DNA of 47,759 nucleotides from Gemmatimonadota bacterium (GTDB lineage: Bacteria > Gemmatimonadota > Gemmatimonadetes > Longimicrobiales > Gaopeijiaceae): the NCBI GenBank assembly GCA_009844885.1, contig VYAQ01000258.1:1-47759 (forward strand). Reading direction: 5' to 3'. The notes under the pieces were generated by a model. The model was not told where the DNA came from and did not search any database. It saw nothing but the letters and a program-made list of their open reading frames with translations. Both the position numbers and the translations under genes were made by a program. Of the stretch, positions 33,906-44,232 are shown in pieces. The first letter of the stretch is position 1. Every line of letters begins with the position of its first letter.

Positions 33906-36900
33906 GCTGCCGTACCCGCGGCCTCCGTGCGTCCTTCCAGCCGCACTCCCACGATCGACGATACCCCCGGCTCCTCCATCGTAACGCCGTAGATCCAGTC
34001 AGCCGCCTCGATCGTCCAGGGATTGTGGGTGATGACGACGAACTGGGTCTGCGCCTTGAAGCCCTGCAGAAGGCGAACGAAACGTCCGATGTTGGATTCG
34101 TCCAGCGGGGCGTCCACCTCGTCGAGCACGCAGAAGGGACTCGGTTTGACCAGATAGATGCCGAAGAGCAGCGACAGCGCGGTCAGCGCCCTCTCCCCAC
34201 CGGACAGCAGATCGATCCGCTGCGTCTTCTTCCCTCTGGGCGCGGCGTGAATCTCCACGCGCGACTCCAGCGGGTCGTCCGGGTCCCCAAGCCACAGATT
34301 CGCCTCGCCCCCGCTGAACAGGTGCTCGAAGGTCCGCTGGAAGTTCTCGCGGATCGCCTCGAACGTCGTCATGAAGAGCTCGGTGGCCGTGGCGTTGATC
34401 CGCCGAATGGCGGCTTTCAGATCGTCGCGGGCGGACACCAGGTCGTCCTGTTGGCCGACCAGGAATTCGAGACGGGCGCTCTCTTCCGCGTGCTCCTCGA
34501 CCGCCAGCATGTTTACCGGTCCGAGCCGCGCGAGGCGGGCCGTGATGTCGCCCAGTTCGCCCCGCAGCGCTTCCGCGTCGCCTTCCGCCGGTTCGACCTC
34601 GTCGAGGAGCGTCTCCAGGGGGCGTCCCCATTCCGTCTCCAGGCGCTCGCCGATACGGGCAGCCCGATTGGCCAGGTCCTGGCGTTCAAGTTCGAGCTGA
34701 TGTCTGCCCTCGACCGCGTTGCGCTCCAGATCACGGACCTCGCCGACGTTGCGCTCCGCCTTCAGGACCCCGGCCGATGCCTCTCGCAGCTGCCGGTCCT
34801 GCTCCGAGAGCACGCCTTGCAGCTCGTCCCGCCTCCGGAACATGCCCTCCAGCCCTTTCTGCGCCTGCTCCCGCTCCTCGCGGACCCGGACGATCTCCTC
34901 CTCCAGCGATTGGGCCTCCCGCTCGAGGCCCGCGATCCTGTCGCGTGTCCGGGTCACGGTTTTCTCGGCATCCGATATGCGGTCGCCAAGGCGCCCCAGA
35001 TCGCCTTCGAGGCGCGTGAGCCGGATGACCGCCTCCGATTCCGCACTGCGCGCCTGTTCCCATTCCACGTCGACGGCTGCGTGCAGCGAGCGCAGCTCCT
35101 CCAGCCGCGCGCCCAGGGTCTTTTCTTCGTCCAGCAGCCGGACCCGCTCCGAATCGGCTTCGGCTGCACGCTCCGCGGCTCGCTCCCGCGCGGCTCGCGT
35201 ACCCTCGAGCTGCCTGGCAAGTTCGTCCTGGTGGCGGGCGAGTTGCTGCCTGCGGCCGCTCTGAACCTCGGCCTCGACCTCCGCCGCTCTCGCCGCGTCA
35301 CGGCTGGAAAGCAGAGACTCGGTCAGGGCATCGACTTCTTCTTCGCACTTGCGGCTCTCGCGCTCGACGTGGCTCCGCACGCGGCGCGCCTCTTCCAGTT
35401 CACCGCGGCTTGCGCGGACGCGGGCCTCCAGGCCGTCGAGGTGCTCGGTGCGCTCCAATCGACCCTCGGCACCCGTGTCCGGGACCAGGTGCACGGCTCC
35501 ATGGAGGTCGGTCCAGCCCGGCGCCCATTGCTCATCGCCGGACGGAGATGGCTGAAAGGTGACGCCGCCGAGCAGCGCGCGTACCCACGGCGCCCCTTTC
35601 CCGGTCGCGGCCACTCCCGGCGGCAAGGCGCCCCTCGGCTCAGGGATCCGATCCAGGGGGAGCAGCACCAGCCGGGCGACCCGGCCTGCCTCGGATCTGT
35701 ACCAATGTTCGATTTGCTCGATATCCTCGCCGCCGGCGACCAGCAGCGCGAGACCGAAACGCGCGAGGGCGTCGTCGACCGTGCGCGCCGCAGTGCCCTC
35801 GACCCGCACGCAGTCCGACAGCATTCCGATGACGCGGTCCGGGAACGCCTCCGCCGCGTCCGCCGCAACGGCCTCCGCGCCCTCTCCGGCCAGCGTCATT
35901 CGCCGCACGGCCGAGACCTCCGTCTCGAGGGCCGCGACTCGGGTACGCGCCTCCAATTCGGCCGCGCGCGCTCCCCGCAACCTGTCACGGAGCATGCCGG
36001 CACGGCGCCGGGACCGTTCCAGGTCGCGGCGCGAGCGCTCGACCTGGCGGGTGGCGTCCCTGCTGCGATCGACGAACAGGTCGCCCTGCGACCGGAGTTC
36101 CCGCAGGGCCCCGGCTCCAGCCCGGGAGTCCGCCGTGAGCCGCTCCAGCCTGCGGTCCAGTTCTTCCGTCTGCAGGTGTGCGCTGTCCAGGTCTCCCTCG
36201 ACCCGTGCGACCGCCCGGGCGACCTCGCGGCTGCGGCGCTCCACCACGGCCAGTTCGTCGCGGGCCACCTCCATACGAGCCCTTGTGTCCGCCGCGGCCT
36301 GCCGACGCGATGTAAACTCCGCTTTACATGATGTCAACTCTACCTTACAATTGTCCCGTTCGCGACGCAGGGTCAGGATCTCGTCGGACGAACGCGCCCT
36401 CAGTCCGGCCAGGGCGTCCTTTTCCCTGGCGATCTGTTCGAGACGGCGCTTGCCGTTCCCGATTCGCTCACCGGCAACCGCGACTTCCCGTTCGACCGTG
36501 GCCAGCCGGTTTCGCACCCCGTCCAGCCGGCCCGCGGCGTCCACACGCACCTTCTCGGCCTCCACGTGCGCGAGCCTCGCGCGCTGCAACTCCGATTCGG
36601 CCGTCGCAAGGCGCGCCGCCATGCCGGCCGTTTCGTCGCGGTCGTGCGCGAGTTCGTGTTCCACCTGGGCCAACCGAGTCCGCATGTCCTCCAGGTCCGA
36701 GCCCACCACCGCGATCTCCACCGCCAGCCGCCGGTCCCGCAACTCCCGATGACGCTGGGCCTTGCCCTTCTGCCGGGCCAGGGAGCGGACCTTCGAGCGG
36801 ACTTCGCCGATCACGTCCTCCAGGCGCTGCAGATCCGCTTCGGACGTCTCCAGGCGCCGCATCGCCGCACGCCGGCGATCCTTGTACTTGCCGATCCCCG

Positions 36901-37393
36901 CGGCCTCTTCGAAAAGGGATCTTCGCTCGTCGGTCCGCTCCGAGAGGATGGCGTCGATCATCCGGATTTCGATGATCGAGTACGCGTTCGCGCCGAGGCC
37001 GGTGTCCCGGCAGAGATCCACGATGTCCCGCAGGCGGCACGGAGAACGGTTCAGGCGATAGTTGCTGCCCCCGTCCCGGTAGATGGTTCTCCCGATCTCG
37101 ACCTCCCGAAACGGGGTCGGAAGCGCGCCGTCCTCGTTGGTGACGACCATGGACACCGCACCGCGGCTCAGGGCCCGGCGCGCAACCGTCCCCTGGAAGA
37201 TCGCCTCTTCCATCCTGGCACCGCGGATGGCGGTGGGACGCTGCTCGCCAAGCACCCAGCGGATGGCGTCGCCGATATTGGACTTGCCGCAGCCGTTGGG
37301 CCCCACGATCGCGGTGATTCCGTCGTGGAACTCCACCTTTGTCGTGTCCGGGAAGGACTTGAAACCACTCAGCTCCAACGATTTGAGCCTCAT
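33902..37393 (-). CDS. smc: Chromosome segregation ATPase SMC
   Basis: 1163 residues. It is the core of the bacterial condensin. Walker A is GPNGCGKSN (31-39) after MRLKSLELSGFKSFPD; the two coiled-coil arms flank a hinge at about 490-650 (FPDRVIGMLSDCV ... ARLVLLPLDRIPEP), and the C-terminal head has the signature LLSGGERALTALSLLF and Walker B FCVLDEVDAPLDE. The ATG at 37393 overlaps the rsfS stop (ATGA). In the N-terminal arm, residues 349-362 are a 7-residue tandem duplication (CKVELTS-CKAEFTS) encoded by unusually A+T-rich DNA. Neither scpA nor scpB is in this window. Confidence 0.96.
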   Translation of the reverse strand: MRLKSLELSGFKSFPDTTKVEFHDGITAIVGPNGCGKSNIGDAIRWVLGEQRPTAIRGARMEEAIFQGTVARRALSRGAVSMVVTNEDGALPTPFREVEIGRTIYRDGGSNYRLNRSPCRLRDIVDLCRDTGLGANAYSIIEIRMIDAILSERTDERRSLFEEAAGIGKYKDRRRAAMRRLETSEADLQRLEDVIGEVRSKVRSLARQKGKAQRHRELRDRRLAVEIAVVGSDLEDMRTRLAQVEHELAHDRDETAGMAARLATAESELQRARLAHVEAEKVRVDAAGRLDGVRNRLATVEREVAVAGERIGNGKRRLEQIAREKDALAGLRARSSDEILTLRRERDNCKVELTSCKAEFTSRRQAAADTRARMEVARDELAVVERRSREVARAVARVEGDLDSAHLQTEELDRRLERLTADSRAGAGALRELRSQGDLFVDRSRDATRQVERSRRDLERSRRRAGMLRDRLRGARAAELEARTRVAALETEVSAVRRMTLAGEGAEAVAADAAEAFPDRVIGMLSDCVRVEGTAARTVDDALARFGLALLVAGGEDIEQIEHWYRSEAGRVARLVLLPLDRIPEPRGALPPGVAATGKGAPWVRALLGGVTFQPSPSGDEQWAPGWTDLHGAVHLVPDTGAEGRLERTEHLDGLEARVRASRGELEEARRVRSHVERESRKCEEEVDALTESLLSSRDAARAAEVEAEVQSGRRQQLARHQDELARQLEGTRAARERAAERAAEADSERVRLLDEEKTLGARLEELRSLHAAVDVEWEQARSAESEAVIRLTRLEGDLGRLGDRISDAEKTVTRTRDRIAGLEREAQSLEEEIVRVREEREQAQKGLEGMFRRRDELQGVLSEQDRQLREASAGVLKAERNVGEVRDLERNAVEGRHQLELERQDLANRAARIGERLETEWGRPLETLLDEVEPAEGDAEALRGELGDITARLARLGPVNMLAVEEHAEESARLEFLVGQQDDLVSARDDLKAAIRRINATATELFMTTFEAIRENFQRTFEHLFSGGEANLWLGDPDDPLESRVEIHAAPRGKKTQRIDLLSGGERALTALSLLFGIYLVKPSPFCVLDEVDAPLDESNIGRFVRLLQGFKAQTQFVVITHNPWTIEAADWIYGVTMEEPGVSSIVGVRLEGRTEAAGTAA
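36308..36349 (-). repeat. Two-unit 21-bp tandem repeat, each unit an inverted repeat, in frame inside smc
   Basis: Two 21-bp units run tail to head on the coding strand: 36329-36349 and 36308-36328. They translate as CKVELTS and CKAEFTS. The second unit contains a perfect 6-bp inverted repeat (TGTAAA/TTTACA, 36311-36316 and 36323-36328); the first has the same shape with mismatches. The patch is far richer in A and T than the surrounding smc sequence, and I found no further copy in this window. It looks inserted or recently duplicated rather than a normal coiled-coil heptad. Confidence 0.8.
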
Positions 37394-37767
37394 GACTTCA
37401 CATCTTGCCCGAATACGGTCGCCACCGCGTCTCCCCACAACGACTCCAGCCGATAGAACTCTCTCACGGCCGGATGGAAGACGTGCACGACGTAGTCGAT
37501 GTAGTCCAGGAGTACCCAGCGCCCCTGGTCGAGGCCTTCAATGTGTTCCGGACGGGCCCCGTCACGCTTTGCGCTGTCGACGATGTGCTCGGCGATCGCG
37601 CGCACCTGCACGTCGGAGCGGCCCGTGGCGATCACGAAGAAGTCCGTTGCGGACGAAATGCTCCGCAGGTCGAGGAGCGTGACCTCGGTCGCCTTCCTCT
37701 CCAGGGCGTAGCGGACGGCTCTGCGGACGTGCGGGTGCGTCTCCAGGGCCGCCGCGGATCCCGTCAA
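37390..37767 (-). CDS. rsfS: Ribosomal silencing factor RsfS
   Basis: 125 residues. It binds uL14 and blocks subunit joining when nutrients fall. VRYALERKATEVTLLDLRSIS, TDFFVIATGRSDVQVRAIAEHI and the C-terminal GRWVLLDYIDYVVHVFHPAVREFYRLE-type stretch (GRWVLLDY, VVHVFHP, REFYRLESLW) are diagnostic. The TTG at 37767 overlaps the rplI stop as TTGA, with GAAGAAG just before it. Its own stop overlaps the smc ATG, so it is coupled on both sides. Confidence 0.94.
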   Translation of the reverse strand: MTGSAAALETHPHVRRAVRYALERKATEVTLLDLRSISSATDFFVIATGRSDVQVRAIAEHIVDSAKRDGARPEHIEGLDQGRWVLLDYIDYVVHVFHPAVREFYRLESLWGDAVATVFGQDVKS

Positions 37768-38219
37768 TCTTCTTCGGCCTCCACGACCACGCGAATCTCC
37801 GTCTTGACCCCCGACTCAAGCCGGACCGGCACCATGTGCTCGCCTATGGCCTTGATCGGCTCGGCCAGGAGCACGGACCGCTTGTCGAGCTCGAAGTCGA
37901 TGTCCGACTCCTGCACCAGGCCCCAGATGTCGCGGGCGTTGACCGAGCCGAACAACTGCCCCTCGGAGCCGGCCCTGGCGGTTACGGACACAGTCAGCCC
38001 TTCCAGTTGCGACGCCTGCCGGTTGGCTTCCAGGTAGTCCCGGCGCATCCGTTCCTGGCGTCGGACGGCCTCCTCTTCGATCCGCTGGATGTTGGCCGCC
38101 GAGGCCGTGTACGCGAGTCCCTGCGGCAGGAGATAGTTGCGGGCGTACCCGGGCTTGACGTTGATGACATCGCCGGCCTGTCCCAGGCTGGCGACGGTCT
38201 CACGCAGAATGAGCTTCAT
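37764..38219 (-). CDS. rplI: Ribosomal protein bL9
   Basis: 151 residues. The N-terminal RNA-binding domain is MKLILRETVASLGQAGDVINV followed by KPGYARNYLLPQGLAY, then the long connecting helix (about 42-75) and the C-terminal domain (LFGSVNARDIWGLV ... VRLESGVKTEIRVVVEAEE). It follows the bS6-bS18 fusion gene by four bases and overlaps rsfS by four, the usual rpsF-rpsR-rplI order apart from the fusion. Confidence 0.97.
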   Translation of the reverse strand: MKLILRETVASLGQAGDVINVKPGYARNYLLPQGLAYTASAANIQRIEEEAVRRQERMRRDYLEANRQASQLEGLTVSVTARAGSEGQLFGSVNARDIWGLVQESDIDFELDKRSVLLAEPIKAIGEHMVPVRLESGVKTEIRVVVEAEED

Positions 38220-38223
38220 GACT

Positions 38224-38898
38224 TCAGGCCTCGTGGTCCCTGATGTACGGGAGAAGGGCGATGTGCCTCGCGCGCTTGATCGCGATGCCGAGACGTCGCT
38301 GAAATCGGGCCGAGACCTTTGTGGTCCGCTTGGGCAGGATCTTGCCCTGCTCGGTCAGGAAGCGGGCCAGGGTCGTCACGTCCTTGTAGTTGAGCAACAC
38401 GATCGGCGGCCCCTCGTGGCGGCGGCGGCGTCCCCGGGCGCCTGCGAACTCCGGCGGACCCGTCGGCTGCGGCTCCGCGGCGGGCTGGTCGTCTTCCGCT
38501 TCTCCGGCCGACGACGCGTCTTCGTCACCGGCATCGCCGGCGTCCCCTGCGTCGCTTCCCTCGTCCTCCGGCTCCGGCGGGGCGGGGCGATCGGCCAACA
38601 CGGAGGCACCAGTCGTGGGCTGGCCTTCGTTGACGACGATCAGATACCGGGTGGTCTCCTCGTCCAGCTTCACCACCCGCTCGAATTCGGGCAGCGCGGC
38701 GGGATCGGCTTCCACATGGACTATCACGTAATAGCCCGTCTTCGATTTTCGGATCGGATAGGCCAACTGCCGGACACCCCAATGGTCGACGGCGGTGACT
38801 TCGCCGCCGAGCACGTCATGGAAGCCTCGAAGCTTCGTGTCGACGGCCTCGCGCTCCAGGGCGGAATCCAGGATGTAGACGATTTCGTACGCTCTCAT
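38224..38898 (-). CDS. Natural fusion of ribosomal proteins bS6 (N-terminal) and bS18 (C-terminal)
   Basis: One uninterrupted 224-codon frame. Residues 1 to about 92 are bS6: [14 protein letters not shown], the RNA-contact [20 protein letters not shown] and ETTRYLIVV. Residues about 93-156 are an acidic, Gly/Ala/Pro-rich linker with a GDAGDAGD repeat. Residues about 157-224 are bS18: basic [48 protein letters not shown]. No stop codon or ATG separates the halves; GTG and TTG codons at residues 100-101 are the only internal start-like codons. bS18 lacks N-terminal Cys (zinc-free type). The two proteins form a heterodimer on the 30S platform, so a linked form is structurally sensible. No separate rpsR or rpsF is in the window. 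Confidence 0.95.
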   Translation of the reverse strand: MRAYEIVYILDSALEREAVDTKLRGFHDVLGGEVTAVDHWGVRQLAYPIRKSKTGYYVIVHVEADPAALPEFERVVKLDEETTRYLIVVNEGQPTTGASVLADRPAPPEPEDEGSDAGDAGDAGDEDASSAGEAEDDQPAAEPQPTGPPEFAGARGRRRRHEGPPIVLLNYKDVTTLARFLTEQGKILPKRTTKVSARFQRRLGIAIKRARHIALLPYIRDHEA

Positions 38899-38934
38899 GC
38901 GATGGGAACTCCCTCGGACCGTGTGTGATGACGG

Positions 38935-38955
38935 GCTCCGCTTCCCCGGCGGAGC
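38935..38955 (-). promoter_or_regulatory. Leader hairpin before the bS6-bS18 gene, candidate autoregulatory site
   Basis: Perfect 7-bp arms (GCTCCGC / GCGGAGC on the mRNA) with a 7-base loop lie in the 67-base leader between the promoter and the start codon, about 36 bases before the ATG. In other bacteria the bS6:bS18 complex binds a hairpin in its own leader and represses the operon; whether this hairpin has the required CCG motif in the right place I cannot establish. Confidence 0.4.
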
Positions 38956-38971
38956 GGGACATGGTCAGGGA

Positions 38972-39001
38972 AATGTAGCCAGAGACGCCTCGCAATGTGA
39001 A
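38972..39001 (-). promoter_or_regulatory. Promoter of the bS6-bS18/rplI/rsfS/smc run
   Basis: Minus strand: TTCACA -35 at 38996-39001, an 18-bp spacer and TACATT -10 at 38972-38977, giving a start near 38965. It lies in the 212-bp gap between the divergent ribosomal operon and the plus-strand aldolase-like gene. The remaining 110 bp on the aldolase side contain TTTTGTACGG but no promoter I would defend. Confidence 0.6.
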
Positions 39002-39110
39002 GTGTCCGGTGCAATGCCTCGCGGCGGCCGCTTCGGGAGGGGTTGCGCTCCGGCGCTTTGTGTGAACCTTTTGTACGGTTCGCGAACACCATGCACCGAG
39101 GTATCCTTCC

Positions 39111-40193
39111 ATGACATTTGCTTTTGTCGGGTCGCCTGACAGCGACACCTTCCGGTGGTTCTCCCGGGGACTGCGGACGGTCATGGAGGCGGAGGGCCAC
39201 CGCTACGCCGCGCGACCCGACCAGGCGAAGCTCGTCTTCAACTTCTTTCCGAAGGGGCACCCGAAGCCGTTTCGACGGCACGCACAAGCCGTTTTCGTCT
39301 GTGCCGTTACGGAGTTCCCGGTTCCGTTCACGGATCATATCGTGCAGGGCTACCCAACCCTGCTGCGTGCCCTGGCCAACCTGGCCGTGGGGCTGATCCC
39401 GTCGCCCGGCGGGGATCCGGACGCCCACTTCATTACGATGGAGCAGGGCCACTACGTGGTGCCGGGCAACGCCGAGACCCGGGCCTATTTCGAGCAGGTC
39501 TACGCCCGTATCGAGCCCATGGCCTCTTCGACACTGGTGATCGACAACGCCTTCCAGCCGGATCTGCCGGAGGAACTTTGGGGCGGGGACGAAATCACGC
39601 GGTCGATCTACCGCGCCGGCCGGAAGCTGGACGAACTGGACCTGTTGCCCGCGCCCTTCCCCATGGACGAGGTTCTGACGCCGCGGGACTTCCGACACGT
39701 GAAGCGGATCTTCGGCATCGGCGGTCTTTCCTACGGCAACGTTTCCGCACGCTTTGACGACCAGTGGTTCTGGATGAGCGCCAGTGGGGTTGACAAATCG
39801 AACCTGCGGGAAATCGGTCGCGACATTCTCATGGTCCAGGACTACGATCCCGAGCGCAACGCCATGGTGGTGAGCCACCCACCGGGCGTGGAGCCCCGTC
39901 GCGTGTCCGTCGATGCGATCGAGCACTGGATGATCTACCGCGAGCACCCGGGGATCGGCGCCATTCTGCACTTCCACGGCTGGATGGAAGGGATTCCGTC
40001 GACCGAGTTCAACTACCCGTGCGGCACGCGCGAACTCGGCCAGGCGGTCGCCGACATCGTGCGGGAGGCCGATGACCCCAACCGATGCGTGGTTGGGCTG
40101 AAGAACCACGGGCTGACGGTGACGGGGACGAGCCTGGACGAGATCTTCGATCGGGTGGAAGGCAAGGTGCTCCGGACCGTCCCGATGGACTGA
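39111..40193 (+). CDS. Class II aldolase/adducin-fold protein with an extra N-terminal domain
   Basis: 360 residues. The C-terminal half is the aldolase/adducin fold: SYGNVSARF (about 207-215), SASGVDKSNL, the metal-binding HFHGW (H287, H289) and KNHGLTVTG (H333). The N-terminal ~180 residues (FAFVGSPDSDTFRWFSRGL ... QAKLVFNFFPKGHPKPF ... VFVCAVTEFPVPF) are not part of a standard aldolase, and I do not recognise them. Substrate is unknown; family members act on fuculose, rhamnulose or ribulose phosphates, or are methylthioribulose dehydratases. ATG at 39111 with GAGG nine bases upstream. It is a single-gene unit between two minus-strand operons. Confidence 0.85.
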   Translation: MTFAFVGSPDSDTFRWFSRGLRTVMEAEGHRYAARPDQAKLVFNFFPKGHPKPFRRHAQAVFVCAVTEFPVPFTDHIVQGYPTLLRALANLAVGLIPSPGGDPDAHFITMEQGHYVVPGNAETRAYFEQVYARIEPMASSTLVIDNAFQPDLPEELWGGDEITRSIYRAGRKLDELDLLPAPFPMDEVLTPRDFRHVKRIFGIGGLSYGNVSARFDDQWFWMSASGVDKSNLREIGRDILMVQDYDPERNAMVVSHPPGVEPRRVSVDAIEHWMIYREHPGIGAILHFHGWMEGIPSTEFNYPCGTRELGQAVADIVREADDPNRCVVGLKNHGLTVTGTSLDEIFDRVEGKVLRTVPMD

Positions 40194-40220
40194 CCGAAGT
40201 CTGCTGCGGGACCAGCTACT

Positions 40221-41450
40221 CTAGCCCGCGGCCGCCTGCACTGCGGGGATCAGGTCCAGATATTTGCCGTAACCCCAGCGCGCCTCGTCCAGGTCGAGGC
40301 GTTCCGTGTTCGTGTGGGCGTAGCGCTCCTCGCCGGGAGCGAAGCCGATCGTGGGGATTCCGCGCACCCCGCACGTCCACCCACCGTCCGTGGCGAAGGT
40401 CCACGGGCGAACGGCCGCCGCGGCGCCGGACCCGTTCGGACCCCGCTTCCCCACCGCCCTCGCGGCCGCCAGGACCACGGGATGACGGGGGTCCATGAGG
40501 AATCCGGGGCTGAGGATGCTGCGCTCCTCCTCTACGCCCGTATACGCGCGCTGCCGTTCGGTCGCGACGCGCACCTCCACCGACTTGCCGGCGGCGGGCC
40601 AGCCGTCCGCTTCCAGGCGTTTCAGGTGCGGCTTCAGCGAGTCGCGCACCCGGGTGAGCAGACTGTCCTGGGTGTCTCCCGGAAGGATGCGCCAATCCAG
40701 GGTGACGGTGATGCGGTCCGGAATCACGTTCAGGCTCGCCGGGACGGCATCGATGCCGGTCGCCACCACCGAGGCGCGGCCGAGCACGTCATCGGCCTCC
40801 TGGGCAGACGCCAGGTCCGCGACCCCGGTCAGGATCGCCGGCGCGAGATCAAGCGCATTGCGGGCACGGTCCGGAGCGGAAGCGTGGCCGGCCAGACCGT
40901 ATCCCACAATCTCGACTTCGCACCTGCCCCGGTGGCCGATCGCGATGTCGCCGTGCGTGGACTCGCCGATGATCACCACATCCGGGCTGAGACCGCCGTC
41001 GACGCGGGTCAGGTGGTCCATTCCCCAGCCGCCGCGTTCCTCGTAAACGGGGTGGGCGACGATGATGTCTCCCGGCACCCTGCCGCGCAGGGCCGCGGCC
41101 ACATGCACCTGCAGCGCCAGCGGTCCCTTGATGTCCATGGCCCCGCGTCCATGCAGGCAGCCGTCCGCGATAACGCCGCCGAAGGGCGGGTAATCCCACT
41201 CGTCGTGGTCGCCGGCCGCGACCATGTCCAGATGGGCGCTCAGCATGACCGTGGCACCGCCCCCGCTCCGCACGATCCCGATCGCGTTGCCGAGCTCGTC
41301 CGTGTAGACGTCGTCGTAGCCCAGCGCCTCCATTTCGGCGATTACCCGGCGCGTCAGCTCCCCCTCCTCACCCGGCAGCGACGGGATGCGGATCAGGTCC
41401 TGCGCGAATGCGACGGCACCGTCGAACGAAGCGCTCTGTCGCGAGCTCAT
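40221..41450 (-). CDS. M20-family metallohydrolase (ArgE/DapE-like)
   Basis: 409 residues. The di-zinc site of the M20 family is visible: LSAHLDMV (His and Asp), GRGAMDIKG (bridging Asp), HPVYEERGG (catalytic Glu-Glu), [15 protein letters not shown] and a late His in RYAHTNTE. The lid/dimerisation domain (about 185-300) carries [14 protein letters not shown]. Specificity could be acetylornithine, succinyl-diaminopimelate or a peptide, and adjacent genes do not decide it. It follows hppA by 40 bases and converges on the aldolase-like gene with a 27-bp gap. Confidence 0.88.
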   Translation of the reverse strand: MSSRQSASFDGAVAFAQDLIRIPSLPGEEGELTRRVIAEMEALGYDDVYTDELGNAIGIVRSGGGATVMLSAHLDMVAAGDHDEWDYPPFGGVIADGCLHGRGAMDIKGPLALQVHVAAALRGRVPGDIIVAHPVYEERGGWGMDHLTRVDGGLSPDVVIIGESTHGDIAIGHRGRCEVEIVGYGLAGHASAPDRARNALDLAPAILTGVADLASAQEADDVLGRASVVATGIDAVPASLNVIPDRITVTLDWRILPGDTQDSLLTRVRDSLKPHLKRLEADGWPAAGKSVEVRVATERQRAYTGVEEERSILSPGFLMDPRHPVVLAAARAVGKRGPNGSGAAAAVRPWTFATDGGWTCGVRGIPTIGFAPGEERYAHTNTERLDLDEARWGYGKYLDLIPAVQAAAG

Positions 41451-41490
41451 CGCCGACGCTCCGTCGGCGGGAAGATGGCAGCGCGCATCA

Positions 41491-43554
<2,064 letters not shown>

Positions 43555-43581
43555 GGCTTCATGCTTCCTGTGTTGTAGGGT

Positions 43582-44232
43582 TCATCGATTGAAGCGGTTC
43601 ATCGCGACTTCCACCCCCTCTTCCGCCCAGACGCCCACGGCCCGGCTCAACTCCGGCAGAAGCGCCACCACCACGTCCTCGTCTTCCTCGGGCATCGCCG
43701 AGAGGACCCAGGCCGACAGGTCGGTGCCCGGCGGCGCCAGTCCCACGCCGATCCGCAACCTGGCGTAGGTTCGCGTCCCCAGCACGGTGGTCACCGACCT
43801 GAGACCCTTGTGACCGCCCGCGCCCCCGCCCGGCCGGAACCGGATCCGGCCCACGTCCAGATTCGTGTCGTCGGCCACGACGAGCAGGTCCCGCGCCGTC
43901 TCGAAGCCCGCGGTCTGCCGAAGCTCCGCGAGCGCGAGACCGCTCCGGTTCACGTAGGTTCGGGGCTTGACCAGCCGGATCTCCCGCCCCCCGATCGTGC
44001 CTGCCGTCTCGAGCCGCTGTCCCCGCCGCTCGAAGGCCGCGAGGCCATGGTCGTAGGCAAACCGGTCCATCACCCACCAGCCGACGTTGTGGCGTGTCGC
44101 GTCGTATTCCCGACCGGGATTGCCCAATCCCAGGACCAGCTTGAGTCGGGAGCCGTCCGCGTCCTCCGGCGGGGACGGTGCATCGGACGAGGGACGTGAA
44201 ATATCCGGACCGGGAGCGCCCGCCGGATTCAA
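43582..44232 (-). CDS. pth: Peptidyl-tRNA hydrolase
   Basis: 216 residues. It frees tRNA from drop-off peptidyl-tRNA. LVLGLGNPGREYDATRHNVGWWV contains the catalytic His (RHNVG) and Asn residues, with KPRTYVNRSG, VVADDTNLDVGRIRFRPGGGAGGHKGLRS (core GGGAGGHKGLRS) following. Relative to typical Pth the N-terminus is about 28 residues longer (Pro/Asp/Ser-rich). The only start is a TTG at 44232 overlapping the rplY stop as TTGA; no later in-frame start lies close before LKLVLGLG. Confidence 0.94.
   Translation of the reverse strand: MNPAGAPGPDISRPSSDAPSPPEDADGSRLKLVLGLGNPGREYDATRHNVGWWVMDRFAYDHGLAAFERRGQRLETAGTIGGREIRLVKPRTYVNRSGLALAELRQTAGFETARDLLVVADDTNLDVGRIRFRPGGGAGGHKGLRSVTTVLGTRTYARLRIGVGLAPPGTDLSAWVLSAMPEEDEDVVVALLPELSRAVGVWAEEGVEVAMNRFNR

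Noticed and set aside
33836-36331. Very long plus-strand open frame (about 831 codons) antisense to smc
   Set aside because: No recognisable domain, and its composition mirrors the SMC codons; smc is intact on the minus strand.
38400-38620. A frameshift or missing stop between rpsF and rpsR making a false fusion
   Set aside because: The linker is a coherent acidic, in-frame sequence, and bS6 and bS18 are both complete in the same frame without a disrupted end. A sequencing error cannot be excluded entirely, so it is kept as a test rather than a conclusion.
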